Source of the DNA: Casuarius casuarius | Taxonomy: Eukaryota > Chordata > Aves > Casuariiformes > Casuariidae | Direction: 5' to 3' | DNA: 64,000 nt | Assembly: GCA_003342895.1 (NCBI GenBank) | Contig: PTFA01000363.1 | Span: 312,704 to 376,703 of the forward strand | Shown: positions 11,811-24,385 of the stretch, in pieces | Layout: every line of letters begins with the position of its first letter | Numbering within the stretch: position 1 is the first letter of the stretch | Notes under the pieces: model-generated | Told to the model about the DNA's origin: nothing | Seen by the model: only the letters and a program-made list of their open reading frames with translations | Databases searched by the model: none | Program-made: the position numbers and the translations under genes

Positions 11811-13347
11811 CCTAATTGCATCTTTCTCTAGAGATAAATATATGACAACCAACCTAACTGAAGGACTGTATTAGAAGGTTCAACTGCAGAAATTATCTTC
11901 CGCATCGCATGTGTTCCTGATGTATGTATTTTGGGGGTTTAACAATTCTTCAGTTAACTACCTTTGCCCCATCAACTTAACTCCCCTCCCAACCATAACC
12001 CAAACCTACAAATAATGCCAACCAAAACTATCTCAGCTCTGAATCAAAGTTATAAACTGACTATATGATAACTTGGAATGAGGATGTTAGCCTTTTCAAA
12101 TGAATGAATTGCGAGCTCAAGTTCTGAAGATGTCCTTTGCTAGTTCCTTGATGAATGACTTCATGATGTAAATTCATTTTGTTTGCTTGCATGCAGTTTA
12201 TCATTATCTAGATTGCTCTGTAAGAGTAGCCCATGTTGTTCATTACTTATCACTCCCCCAATCTCTTGTGTGACTCAAACTTTGCATGTAACAATTTTAT
12301 TTCTACTAGCTTATTGATTAAGTGTTATGCAATATAGAGTGAAGAACTGATTCCAGCAAGATGCCAGTAGAAATGATTCCTTGTTTACAGTTATATTGAC
12401 ATCTGTTAGTTTGCCAACTTGTAAACCAGTTAGTATGCTAGATTCATTCTGCATCATTCTTTTTAAGTCAAAATGTTAGACAGTACTAAGTCAAGCCTTA
12501 GAGAAGTCTGTATAAAGTACATCAACAATATCATCTCATAAAGATGGATATGCAGTTAAACTAATGTTGTTTGTTATATGTCTCTCCCTCACTTCTATAC
12601 CAACAGAGAGCCCTATCAGCCATTCCATTATTCCACCTAGGACTGATGTCAATGACAAGCTGTAATCNCTTCAGTAATTTTTGCTAACATTAAATATTTA
12701 TTTACAGACAAGAGTAAGATATAAAATTTCAGCTAAATTAAAAGGAGGGAAAAAAACCCCAAGGAGGAGCTTGCTGGACTGAAGATTTCCGAATGTTGGC
12801 TGATTCTGAATTAGTTTCCCTGTTTCTCTGGGAACTTATGATATGCCTCACACCAGGAAGACAGGGCAAGATTTCAAAACTGGCCATCTGTTAGATACTG
12901 AAAAGGGAGCTGCTTGACAAAACAAGAACTTGAGCAATGCAGAACCACAATCCTTTTCACTTCAGCAGAAAGACAGTCCACAGATTAAAAAAACTCCTGA
13001 ACTACCAAAGCCAAGCATATATTTGATCATTTATATATACCATTTATATATAATTACTGCAAATTAAACAAAGATCTGATGCTTCAAAGATTTCAGACAG
13101 CTATTTTTCCCACTTTCTTCAGTTTTGGTCCTTGTCATCAAAGTTATTTCTGATGCAGTATTTGCCAAAATGGTGCAGGGAGTCATTTGAGGAGATAGGG
13201 AAAAAAGGAGGAAGAAGAGCAGGAAAGGAGAAAGAGAGGGAGCAACAACTTATTTTAAGTCCTCTCTTCACATGGAAGCAGGAACTGTTAATGTGACACC
13301 TCCAAGGTCAGGCTTCAAGAGCTTCAGTTACATGCTGACTAGTCTCT
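11811..13347. other. Gene-free unique stretch with a purine-rich block
   Basis: No gene or recognisable mobile element is seen. Near 13,195-13,245 there is a strongly purine-rich block on the plus strand, which reads as a pyrimidine tract on the minus strand. It is not followed by a clear minus-strand acceptor with a coding-like frame. Confidence 0.5.
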
Positions 13348-13740
13348 CTAACCATGAACTTGCAAAGCACTCCCTCGGCAGCCACAGAAGGGAAGGTAAT
13401 GCTGTTTAAACTTGGATGTGTGCCACAGTTTCAACTGAGGGGCTGACTTCCTCAAAGCTACATTTTTCCAACTTTCAGTGATCAAATTCCCACTGCTTGA
13501 AATCATAATCCTAGACTTTTTAAAATTCCTTGTGGTACAGAACAGGGTGTCATGAAAATGCCTTAGTCTCCATGCTCTAGTCTCCCCCTTGCCAAAAGAC
13601 ATCAGCTTCTGCTGGTACCCATTCAGACGAAACACAACATCTAGCCCCGACAACCTCACATCCATCACATTAAAATGTCTTAAAATGTCAACAAAGTCAG
13701 GGATGCTATGTGATGGTGAAGCAGAGTTTCTTTTCCGAAA
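13348..13740 (-). CDS. Possible minus-strand exon, 130 open codons, unrecognised
   Basis: Seen: on the minus strand a good 3' splice site (branch-like TACTAAT, then TGTTTTGTTGCAG) ends at 13,741. It is followed at once by 130 open codons, starting FRKRNSASPSHSIPDFVDIL and ending at a TAG at 13,350-13,348. A weak donor-like GTGAGG about 80 bases in would allow a short internal exon instead. No ATG lies near the start, consistent with an internal or terminal exon. I recognise no domain or family, and the second half (Lys, Ser, Phe and Trp rich) looks less protein-like than the first. An open frame this long is expected about once by chance in 64 kb of such DNA, so the splice site is the main support. 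It lies 2 kb downstream, on the same strand, of the candidate at 15,670. Confidence 0.25.
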   Translation of the reverse strand, partial: FRKRNSASPSHSIPDFVDILRHFNVMDVRLSGLDVVFRLNGYQQKLMSFGKGETRAWRLRHFHDTLFCTTRNFKKSRIMISSSGNLITESWKNVALRKSAPQLKLWHTSKFKQHYLPFCGCRGSALQVHG

Positions 13741-15538
13741 CTGCAACAAAACACTATTAGTATTAAAAGTTTGCTAAAGTTGAACAATTTGACAAAGAGA
13801 AAACTCAGATGTGCAGTTACTCTTTTAAATGCAACGCACTGATATTGGCAATCTTGTTTACACTCTGTCCTGAATCATATTTCCCTGCCTTTATGAATAT
13901 GGTTGCTAAATCAAGATTCCTCTATGAAGCAACCCAAAGCAAGTACTAGATCTATTTTGTATTTAATTATCCACATCCTGACACATACAATTTCCAGTTA
14001 CGCCCAGGGCATGGAAGACCGATACAGCTTCCTGAAAAACTCTGTAGAATAATAACATTACACCTTGAAGAAACTTAAAGACTTCCTTCAAATCGAGCAT
14101 GCATAAAAAACATACATTATCCAGGAACCCCTCTACATAGGAAAAAAANTTAGGCCTAGTTGTGATAAATAGAAGATAAAGTAAATATTTACAAGGATAT
14201 GGTTATAAGGAATGTGAGCACATAGTTCTCCTTTTTCAGATTCTTACTACAGAAAGGAGGATGAACTGGATTTAAAGTGGTATTTAGCTAGACTTAGATT
14301 AAGTGAATGAATCTAAGCCACCATTTCAGTTTACTTAATTTGAAAAGCAGGTCAAAGTGCTGCTTTCATCCACCTTTTAATATTGAGAGGATCTTCTGGT
14401 TATTGTAGTTATGCTCCAAAATGTCTTCAAAGCATTACAACTATACTAACTTGTATGTCTTCCCAAAAGAAGAATCATGACTACATAATTTTTTTAAAAC
14501 TAAAATGCAACAAAATCATTACTAATGCTAAACTAAAAAGGAACCAACTTATTGCTGCCTGATGTTTTCAACTAATGGTATCTGCAAACACCACTTCAGA
14601 CTAATGTGAAAGAGATGTCGCAGTTAATAGATTCTCCCTGCTTCTCCCCCTTCCCTCCTACTTGGTTGCCATTTATCTAGTTTGTGCACATCTCTTCCTT
14701 CCATATAGCAAGTCCTTATAAAATTATTAACCAAAGAGTAAAAAATTCTGGAAGCACTATTTAAAAGCATGTTCTAACAAAAATTCTAATAGCATTAAAT
14801 TTAACTTTACAAATTAAAAAAGACAGATTTTTTTTTAAGTTCAGAGATCACAGATCAAAACAGGAAATGCCAAAAGTTGAAAATTACCAAAATTATGTGT
14901 TCTATATTACAGAACCTATGCTGTAATACTTTCAGTTCCTCAACACACAATATACATCAAAGCAAGCTTAGCGTCCAATTTCACTATGTCCTTTTGTCTT
15001 TCACACTTTATTTACAACAGTGTTAAAATGGGTACAAAAAGCTACAATACCGCCTTAGTAGAACTTGACACACACTTTGCTGCAACTAGTTTGAGGACTG
15101 AGAATTGAGAACCTCAGCTATTGCACTACAAGCTTCTCCAAATCAGATTCACTATTATTTAATGTCAGTGGTGTTCCTCTTAGTCCTCATACAAACAACA
15201 GAGAGTGTGCGAGAGAGAATAACAGAGAGAGAGAGAGAGAATTGAGTATTATATCAGCAGTATCTAATCAAAATGCAAATTCCCTGGCTATTTACCATTA
15301 ACAGTATGAGTGTATTGCTTTGTGGAGAGAAAAAATGACAACCATTCAATAATCTGGTAATAATAGCTTAAGTTACTGTTTGATAACAGTAATAGTCTTA
15401 TCTGTTCAATTTATAACTAATGTCAACAACAATCATTTAATATTTTGTAGTGAAGAATTCTATTAAGAAAATGCAGTTGTGTGCAGGATGATGCAGGCTA
15501 TGTGTTCACAAATTAATGCTTCCCTTTGGAATTAAACA
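13741..15538. other. Gene-free AT-rich stretch with a GA repeat
   Basis: Nothing is recognised except a GA dinucleotide run at about 15,223-15,240. If the flanking minus-strand candidates are real, this would be an intron between them. Confidence 0.5.
15223..15240. repeat. (GA)n microsatellite
   Basis: About nine GA units lie in a slightly longer GA-rich segment starting near 15,200. Confidence 0.85.
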
Positions 15539-15670
15539 TCAAGAGTTGTCCTCCAAACAAGGACAGATTTGATGGGGCGACTGAGGGGACCACAGTCCAT
15601 GTGCTTTAGGTAATTCACCCATCTGTATCACAGATGCATCCAGCCCTGTACAACCCCAAATACTTAAAGT
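15539..15670 (-). other. Possible minus-strand exon (coding status unclear)
   Basis: Seen: on the minus strand a long uninterrupted pyrimidine tract ending CTTTCCAG at 15,671 forms one of the best-looking 3' splice sites in the window. After it, one frame is open for 43 codons to a TGA at 15,541-15,539. Another frame is open for 17 codons (FKYLGLYRAGCICDTDG), and the GTGAAT that follows could act as a donor. If that donor were used, joining to the acceptor at 13,740 keeps a frame open for about 20 further codons. This is arithmetic, not evidence of splicing. The segment could equally be a noncoding exon, a UTR or a chance acceptor. No family is recognised. Confidence 0.22.
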
Positions 15671-18600
15671 CTGGAAAGAAAAAAGAAAGGGGGAGCTTAA
15701 AAGGAACTAAGTGAGTTTGAACTGTTTGGTTTACACAGATACAACAAAAATACACCTATTTCTACTGCAAAGAAAATGATGCATTTTTGCACAAACCCTT
15801 TCATCTATTTGTAGCACTAAAAATGCTGAATATAAAGTGAGCCATACCAAAATGAGTACAAATATGAAACATGTATTTTATGGGCAAATACAGAAAAAAA
15901 GGCTATTCCAGATGTGCTTTTGTGCACCTCTGGGTTGCCTGGGCAGAATCTGAGGTGCCCTAGCAGTCCTGATTTCCCATATGAAGCTCAAGTGTGACTA
16001 TGCACACCTTAAAGCAAATGGTTATTATTTTCTAAAGGTAATTTTGAAATTTTCATTTGATATTGTAAGTCTTTCAAACCCCTATTTGTCATAAGTAGTC
16101 TCTCTTTCTACCAGAAAGGCCAAACTTAAGTATCAAGCAAGTACTTGAAAAAAAGATTTGCAGAATCAAGATCTAAACTAATGTAAATAAATTCTTCTCA
16201 GACAATAGAATGAATATCAAGCACCTTGCTAGACAGCACAAGAGAAAAATCCATTTAATTTAATAACTATAGATTTGTGAGAACTTAGAAGGGGCCTATG
16301 TATATATTTACTTTTTCATCAGACTGAAAGGTCTTGGTTCGACAATTTGTTACTGCTTTTAATGATGACAATTTTCAATATATAATCACAGAATTTAACA
16401 AATGCACAGAAACAAAGTTTCCTTCAAACATCTGAAATGACAGAACATACTGGAACATTAAATACATAATCTGAAGCAAATTATTACTTAAACATTAAGC
16501 TAATGAGACAGTCAAAATACTGGAAAAATTATAATCTTATCACAAATCAGATCACAATGTATCTTGGCTAATTAGCAACAGAAAATAGCAATAAATTACT
16601 TGCATTTCTTGTTGTCCACTCACTCTGCTTTCAACATATTCTGAATAGTTCTAAATATGAAATCATTGCTTCTTACTAATACAGAATAGTTAAAATACCA
16701 CATTTCTATTGTTTTGAAGTGTTTACTCTTAGAAGGCTATATGAAAAAATATAAAGGTTTTTTTGGGGGGGTGGAGCTATGGATTTAATGGAGGTAAGAG
16801 CAGATTTTATCTAATAAATATAAAATATGTGCTTGTATCTAATATCTAAAGGACTAACCAAAGGACAGGTCAGAGCACAGCATTGTTCTAATTATGCCAT
16901 GGGAAAGATTTTACTCAAAGCAAAAGGAATTTTCTGAGGAGTCAGAATAATGCAGCTTGCGCATCCCCTCTGCACTAATGCATGGATAATTCTTAAGGTC
17001 TGTTAACAGCAACAGTACTACGAGGAAGGACCTGGGGCCTCACGCTGTCCTACAGCTTGGGAGATGCAAAAGCCTGTCACATAGCTCAATCACTGTGTCA
17101 ATACCCCTCTCTGAAACACACCAGAGAAACTGATGCTGTGAATACAGAGTGCTAAAGGAGTGCAAGACATACTGCTTTTCCTCTTTCTGCAGCCCTCCTG
17201 AATATGGTACAAAACCCCAGAGTCCAAGTTATGTAAAATCACAGACACATCCAGAACCCTTAAAACACACACATACACATATGCATGGGAGGTTTGAGTT
17301 GAAACTAAACTATGTTTTCTACTAGATACACCTCAAAACAAAGAAAAGAAAAGAAATAGAGGTGACAAGTACCAAATAGAGCCTTGTGTGCATAACCTGC
17401 GTTCAGGCCCAAGTACCTCATGCATGCTGCCGACACGGGGGCTTGTACCGCTGCTTCTGTCTGCAGAGAGCCCGTGGGGCCTGCAGCAAAGCAGCTTAGG
17501 CACAGGAGGGCTGGTGCATGCTTGGGTGCTGGCCTAAATACAGCAGGGATATAACTTTCCAAGAACTTAGTCTTGTAAACTTCAGCCTGAACTCAAGTCA
17601 AGTACCCCTACCCAAGGCAGCATGGACTTTATTGAATGTTCAGATCGGGGGTAAGGTGGATAGCTCTGCTCTTAGCTTTTTTCCCCCCAGAGAACACTCC
17701 ACATTCCTCACACCGCCCTATACTGGGGATTCTTAAATCAAATTATAACAAAAATTTTGTTCATTCCAAATTTTGGAGATAATCTAGGGGTTTCACCTCC
17801 AGTAATTGTCAGACGTAGGTATTTTTCTCATTGCACAGCTGCAGATTGATGTGATGATCTGACTACCGCCCCGTTATTCAATAAGATTATTTTTCAGACT
17901 TGTATGCTCATTTACTGCTTTTCACAGGATGGTACAGAAAAGGAGGCAGTACTCTCTTAAGAGTTAAAAAAAACAAAGCAGAAGGTCTGTTTCCTTCTGT
18001 GACATTCACCCACAAACACTTGTGTGCAGCTATGGATGAAAAGCACTGAGCAAGACCTTTTGGTGAAGTTGATGGATGTAAATGAGTAACAGTTGATCCT
18101 GATGCTGGGGAAAAAAAATCTGTGAATTTTGATATTAATTATTCAGACTCTACAAAGTAAATAAATAGGTCAGAGATGCATACTTCTTACACAGACAAAA
18201 TATCATTTAATTGAGCATGGGAGTGTTCAAAAGAGGCACATTATTAAAAAGTCTAGTGAGAGTGGGTGTGGTACAGAAACAGCAAGACAAAATGTTTTCA
18301 CTTTGTACCACATCTCACTTTCTACACTGTTTAGCTTTATGTCCTTTTTCACAGGGGTGTTTGCCACGAGATTCATTCTCCAGGCACTCACAAGGGGAAA
18401 GCCTCTACCCCAAGAAGGTCTTGAGATCTCTGTGCTGGGATGGAGATCGGTGAAAGAGGAACAAAGATGATGATTATTACTTCTCTGCTAACTGAATGGA
18501 AGCACTTTACCAGGTTGAGTCAGAGCACTGAAACGTTTTCCAATGTATGCATGCTCCCTTCCCCTACTTTATACTCAGACCCCCCTGAGTAAGTCATAAT

Positions 18601-20349
18601 CAAAACCAGAAAACTGCTCAGTTATCAACTCAAAGTGAACACTGCTGTCTGAAATTAATTAGCAGCCCTGTCCTTAGAAAGACTAGACTTGCCACCCTTC
18701 TGCTTGTTAGTTCTGGGTCTCCCTCCTATGTACCATGATGCTTTTTCTGTTTGCTTTCTATTTTCAGTCACTTCTAGCCAAAGTATCCCCAAAGCTCCAA
18801 AGTGGGTTTATTTTCTTCTTCCTGCAGTAGAGCTGATACACCCTAGAACATTTTATATGCATCTGTAAATGATAAAAAAAAACCCTTTCAAAGGGTTAGC
18901 AACTGATGGGAAATGAACGGTGGTTCAGGAACTCTGAAGAGGTGAGCAGTGCTGCAAGTAGGGAAGGAATTGGAGCAGACAATTCAACGGTGTAGGAGAA
19001 AATACTTGTTTTGCACTTTAAAGTTGTGCTGGGCAGGGTATGGTTGCCCCCTGCAAAGGATTTCCCTGGGGAAGGCTTCATTGTACTAGCAATGGGAAAC
19101 ATGAAGGCAGGGGAAGTATGAGCTCAGCATCAGAGACAATGAGCGCAAGGCTCCTCATGGTGACTCATCTCGCCGCTGGGACAGAGGAAACCCAGCACTC
19201 CATAAATCAGAGTCTTTTGCTAACTATCCAAGTAGTGGCACTTGGCACTGGGGAAGGCAGCTGTTCACTGCTTCTAACAGCTCACGGGGTGGTGCTGGGA
19301 AGCAGCAGTTAACAGAGATTGGGGGGAGAAGACATTTGGTGGCACACTGAGAAGGCAACAGTACAATAGGATACTTAAAGGAATTAATGTGCCTTCACAT
19401 AAATAATAGACAATTGGATTAAAGTAATATTCCAATAACACTCAGGTTCTGCTAGAGCAAAGCAAATTTTCAAACTTGTGGACCACTGAGCATTTTTCTT
19501 GTAAGCAAAACCCCATTTTTACATAATTTACATGCCACTAATGCACATAACAAAGCCCAGTCTAATATTCAATAGAAAACACAGAGTGGCATTTTGGAAA
19601 AACATATTTTCCCCCATTTATTAAATTTTAAGTAATAAAATGATGGGCAGACTAATTGTAAAAAAAAAAAAAGTGTATTCCTCAGCTTTATTGCTTTTAT
19701 GTTTAGCGTCGTAATGCTTAAGAATACCTACGAAGGAGGGCTCTTTCTGATAGGCATTTTGTGAGCAACAAAACAGTAGATCTTCCCCGCCTGCAAAAGC
19801 CAAAGTGCTTCTACTCTCAGGAAATGCATATAACACACTCAAACACTGAATTAAGTGATGCAACAAATAATACATTCATTTCGGTATTAACTTATTGGGG
19901 CCAGGAGTTTGAGAACAAGTGTCTTTTACTAGGGGTGGCTGCTTTTGCAGCTGCTCTTACAAGCTATAGTTCAGGATGTCTGTACTCAGGAGTTTCTCTC
20001 ATCTCCCATCTAGCTGCAGAGCAATTGAGAGACTGTTTTATTTTATGCTCATTGTTTTTACTTTTATCTTCTCAAAACTGTCAAGGATACAACCTCGAGT
20101 AGCATAATGTTTTTCAGTTACAGTTCCTGAACAGATTTGATGTAGATAACTGTGAGCCTCGAGAGCTCCCCCTGCATAATGAGGATGGGGCTGGGTTCCC
20201 TGTATCTCACCGTTCCCCTCGGGCCGTGCATTGCTCCCTGCAGCCTGGCTACATGGACAGCAGCTGCTGAGGAAGGCCAGGGTGACCGATCCCTGACGCT
20301 CACTGGTTGGACAGTGAGGACCCAAGTGCTGGCTGGGACTGTTTAATTC
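15671..20349. other. Gene-free stretch with scattered GC-richer patches
   Basis: Mostly unique AT-rich DNA. Patches at about 16,930-17,230 and 17,390-17,540 are GC-richer and open in more than one minus-strand frame at once, which argues against coding. Patches near 19,040-19,310 and 20,150-20,340 are similar. No splice-bounded exon is convincing and no mobile element is recognised. Confidence 0.45.
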
Positions 20350-20430
20350 ACCTGTGATCTCATTTTACATGTGGGAGCTAAAGCAAAGGACAAGTGGGTT
20401 TCCTAATACCTCAAAAGTTTTGAAGCCATA
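20350..20430 (-). mobile_element. Probable short MIR fragment, reverse orientation
   Basis: Seen: a CATTTTACATGTGGGAGCTA block is followed by an AAGCAAAGG part and a segment similar to the MIR core, in the same order as the clearer reverse copy at 11,640-11,810. It is short and diverged, so chance similarity cannot be excluded. Confidence 0.4.
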
Positions 20431-20850
20431 AAAATGAGGTTAGGTTGTGAATAAGGGATGCCCTTCAAGAACTACATTCAGCCATTTTAGAGGTGACTAA
20501 ACATTCTCAAAACCATTTAACTGGCTCTATTTTGCAGAAAGGCAAAGAATAAATAGCTAAATAAGCAGGCAAAAATATGAAAGAGGCAAAAACTTCCCTT
20601 CCCTTGTCCCAAGGAAGTCTCAAGGAATGCAATTTCCTTCAAAGAACTGGGATGACTTAAACAGGAGACTGCTCCTTTAGAAACAGAAGCCCTTGGCTAA
20701 CACACCTAAGCCATTTTGGTTGAAATAATCGTAGTTGCAGACAGACAAAGAACAACTGCCTACCCCTGTCTCATCTCCAAAACCAAGAAAAACACTTGTA
20801 GTGTGAAAACCAAAGTAACTTCTTTTTTTCCAGAGGAGAAAAAAATAAAA

Positions 20851-20890
20851 AGACAGCTTTGTTTGAGAAAAGACAGCTTTGTTTGAGAAA
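20851..20890. repeat. Perfect 20-bp tandem duplication
   Basis: A unit starting AGACAGCTTTG occurs twice head to tail without mismatch. It looks recent. Confidence 0.93.
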
Positions 20891-23800
20891 GAACACATCA
20901 CTGAGAAATCTTTCTTGGGCTCGGAAAAAATACTTCTTCAGCTTCGGCAGTCTGGAAAAACTCTAGCCATTACAGTAAACATGGAAGATGAAAATGAAAA
21001 AATAGCCCCCAAACAATCCCTCACTTTTAGCCTTTCACGCATTCTCAGTACTTGAATTTCTTCTACCAAGAGTAGGACAGCCTTCAGAGGATGAACAGCA
21101 GTGTCTGAAACCATGGAAACTGTAGTTTGCCTGTTTTTCTTAAGAGTTGGGCAACAGGCCCTGACTGAAATCTGTTTTCCACAAGGTTTTGCAATTAGCA
21201 GAGTTAAGTATGAATGCAGCAAGTTAGGGAACAAAAATAAACAACATTTCATACTTCATCCTAAGAGTTTCTGAGTTATTCTGAAAGTGTTTTCAGAGCT
21301 ACCATTTGAGACTGAAATTACTGGGTTATCATCTGGTTTTCTGACCAGGAGTGCTTGGAACTTAGAGGAAAGCAGGATAAAGAGCCGTACTGATGTGACA
21401 CAGGTACTTTGTAAGACAGAATTTATATACCTGTTTTTTCAATATTTATTACTTGAAATAAAACTTTTATTGAGGGATTACAGAGAAATCATCTGATTCA
21501 TCAATTTGCTCAGAGAAAGACACAAGCAGAATGATGGAAGAGAGGATTTAAGGACAAAACCTTTCAAGACAAAAATCTTTCATGAATGCTGACTAGAATT
21601 TCCCCCTTCCACCCATGCAGAAAGTGGTTACATATTCAGAATGGGGTACCACAGAAAAGACAACTACCAGACTTGCAGTACTACTGCAGCAACCAAAAAT
21701 GTTTTTAGTTCTCAAAATTACAAACAAATCCTCCATCACTTTTGCCCCACCCTCCAACCTCCTATGTTGAATTTACAGCAGAGAGGACAAAGAGGACAGA
21801 GGAGACCAATTATGACCTTCAGATTACTAAAATTTGTTGCACAGCTTCCTCTGCCTTCTCTTTGCACTCTGTACTNTGCCACTGATGAGCGAAGAGGTGG
21901 TGTGCCAGACAGCAGCCAACAGGCAAGATTTAGCTATGGAAACCAGAAAAAGGAATTCCATTTTCTTGCCTTGATGGGTCCACAATAAGACTCACCAGTG
22001 CACTGCCGTTATCATGCTGAACAATTCAGCCTCTTTGTCTCCCTTACATTTCTTTGTACATCGTCAGCTTGNTAATAAAAGGACAGGTTTTTTGTTTGTG
22101 ATGGTACCAAAGAGTCCATGAGGGCCGCCCATAAGTTCTCCAGTCTAACAAGAGTAATGTACATAGTAGGAGAGAAAGAATAACATGGCCATTTCCTTCC
22201 AGGACCTTATGGCCCTTCTAATGATGTGGAACTCANGCATTTGCATGCTTTTGTGGGTAGTACTGCACTTTCTTTCCCTCTCAAGAACAGGAGATATGCA
22301 GATGTGTAATTTGGTGAGCCACTAGGTCCAATGCACNGGTCCAGGAAAAGGAAAGAGGCAAAGTGGAGAGTGCACCTTCTGGCAGCAGCTATGCAGCAGA
22401 TACTACAAGGCAGCAGACAAGGGAAGGTAGCATTATGGCCTATCTGCAATAACATGACTCCCCTGCTCCTCCCCTAAGGATGTGTGTGTCACACAAGACA
22501 CCTGTTCCCATTAATTGTCCCCAAACCAAGTATCATGCCTTGTGTTTCCAATATTAAAGTGTTCTATTGAAACCTTCTCCTAGTCCCTTAGTGAATTTAT
22601 GGCAAAAAAGGGAAACTGTATTTGTGGTAAGAAAATAGGAAGTTATTGCTTCATTAAAGGAACAAAAAAACCCAGAAAAACCCTTACAAAGCTGGCATTT
22701 TGCTGAAGATCAAATGAATAAAGACAACTCTTTTAAAGCAGCTCTGTATGAGCAGGTTTATAAGCCTTACCAATTCGAAAGTTTATTCTGAATAATGGTA
22801 AAGCCCAGCAGAAAGCCGATCTACTGAAGACAAAAATGTGCACAAGCCAAACACAAACAGAATCACCACATTTATTCCTAAAACCATTTATTTTCCTAAC
22901 ACAGGCAGAGTAGTTGAGCTTATCTGCCAAACTGCTTATGCATAACTCACAAATTTAGCAAAAGGTATTAGTATACCAGTGTTGTATTAAAGAATATTTG
23001 GATTCCACACCTTGTTCATTAGAGGCTCCCGCCTCTCATCTCTGCTGGAAAAGGGACATTAGCCAATAAATCTTAACATCCACCTTTTCAGGTAGAAACA
23101 TACTGGGAAAATATTCGCCTGAAGACTAGGAGAACCAAGTCTGTAGTAACGTATGAGAAACCTTCACACCAAACCGAGTGGATGCAGCAATGAACATAGT
23201 AAAAATCCTGGGGGAGGGGAAGGGCTATGTTACACTTTCACTCAGAATTTTTAAAAGTTGCAGCAATGATATAGGACATCTGTTTTGATATATACTTTAG
23301 CGTCAGCTTAATAGACCTCTTGGCCCATTGGAATAAATGGGTTGCAATTTAGTAAATACATCAATTCAGATTGAAAGTGCCAGACCTTAAGTGCAAAACT
23401 CTGGAGTTTATCACTTTTACACCCAACAAACTTAACAGACACAGAGTAATCAGTGAAGAAAACACTTAGTTTCTCTTTTCTTTTAAATAATAGCAACATC
23501 TTAAGGAGGAAAAAATTTCACAGACTCAAAATATCTGCAAAGATCCAGAAACAAGAGAGATTTTTACATTCGAACACTGACCCACTTCCTATTACAGCTT
23601 TCTTCATAGCTGAAGAACACACAGTGCTTTAGTAAAACTGAAATGCTGTGGCATATGCTTCTGTAGACAAATAAAATGCTGACAGGCAACGCAGTAAACC
23701 AAACCATGCCACTTTTTCCTCCTGTGAAAGTCCTTTAAACATTGGTATTACATTATACACTAGGATAATGACTGACTACTTTATAAATGGGACAGAAAGC

Positions 23801-24336
23801 CAATTATTCTACACATTCGCTGTCACAATAAGAGTGTAAGATCAATGTGCCTATAACCTATTTTATAAATACTTTAACACAAAAACAAACAAGAGAATTA
23901 AATTCTTAGTTTCTTAACACTTTCCAGAGCTGCTAATGTATGTGCTGTAACTCACGAAGGTTATTTATAGAAGAACTTCTGCACAGCATTCTTAGAAAAC
24001 TGTTTTTATTAACCCTCCAATACCATGTTTGTTAAAGCCCTGAGGATGTGTTACAGTATAATAATTGGTGTGAAATTTGAATTTCAACACTGCTTTGTAT
24101 TATGTAGACATAAAATGCAGTTGACAATTGATGACTAGGATGATGCATTCANTATTATTTGATTAAAATCAACAAAAGACCAACAAAAACTACCAGTCCT
24201 ANGTACTTCCAATTCTAAACGCAACACTTTTGCCAGTTACTGCACCAACCAGCATGCATATTTGTTAAGATACCTGTGTAGGATGGCTGTTGTGAAGTGA
24301 CTTGGGAACATGCAAGTTTAAAATGTCAGGATTCAT

Positions 24337-24385
24337 ACTGAAGTAAAGTAGTATAGGTATAATATTAGATACCTTTTACTTCAGT
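24337..24385. repeat. Imperfect hairpin (11 + 6 bp stem)
   Basis: ACTGAAGTAAA (24,337-24,347) is the perfect complement of 24,375-24,385. After a 7-base bulge on the left arm, AGGTAT (24,355-24,360) pairs with 24,369-24,374 across an 8-base loop. A second small palindrome, AGTGACT-AC-AGTCACT, follows at 24,394-24,409. The stem is shorter than a typical microRNA precursor, so it is called only as an inverted repeat. Confidence 0.7.

Noticed and set aside
17028..17280. Two overlapping minus-strand frames of about 60 codons
   Set aside because: Both are open over the same bases, neither has splice boundaries, and neither resembles a known protein.
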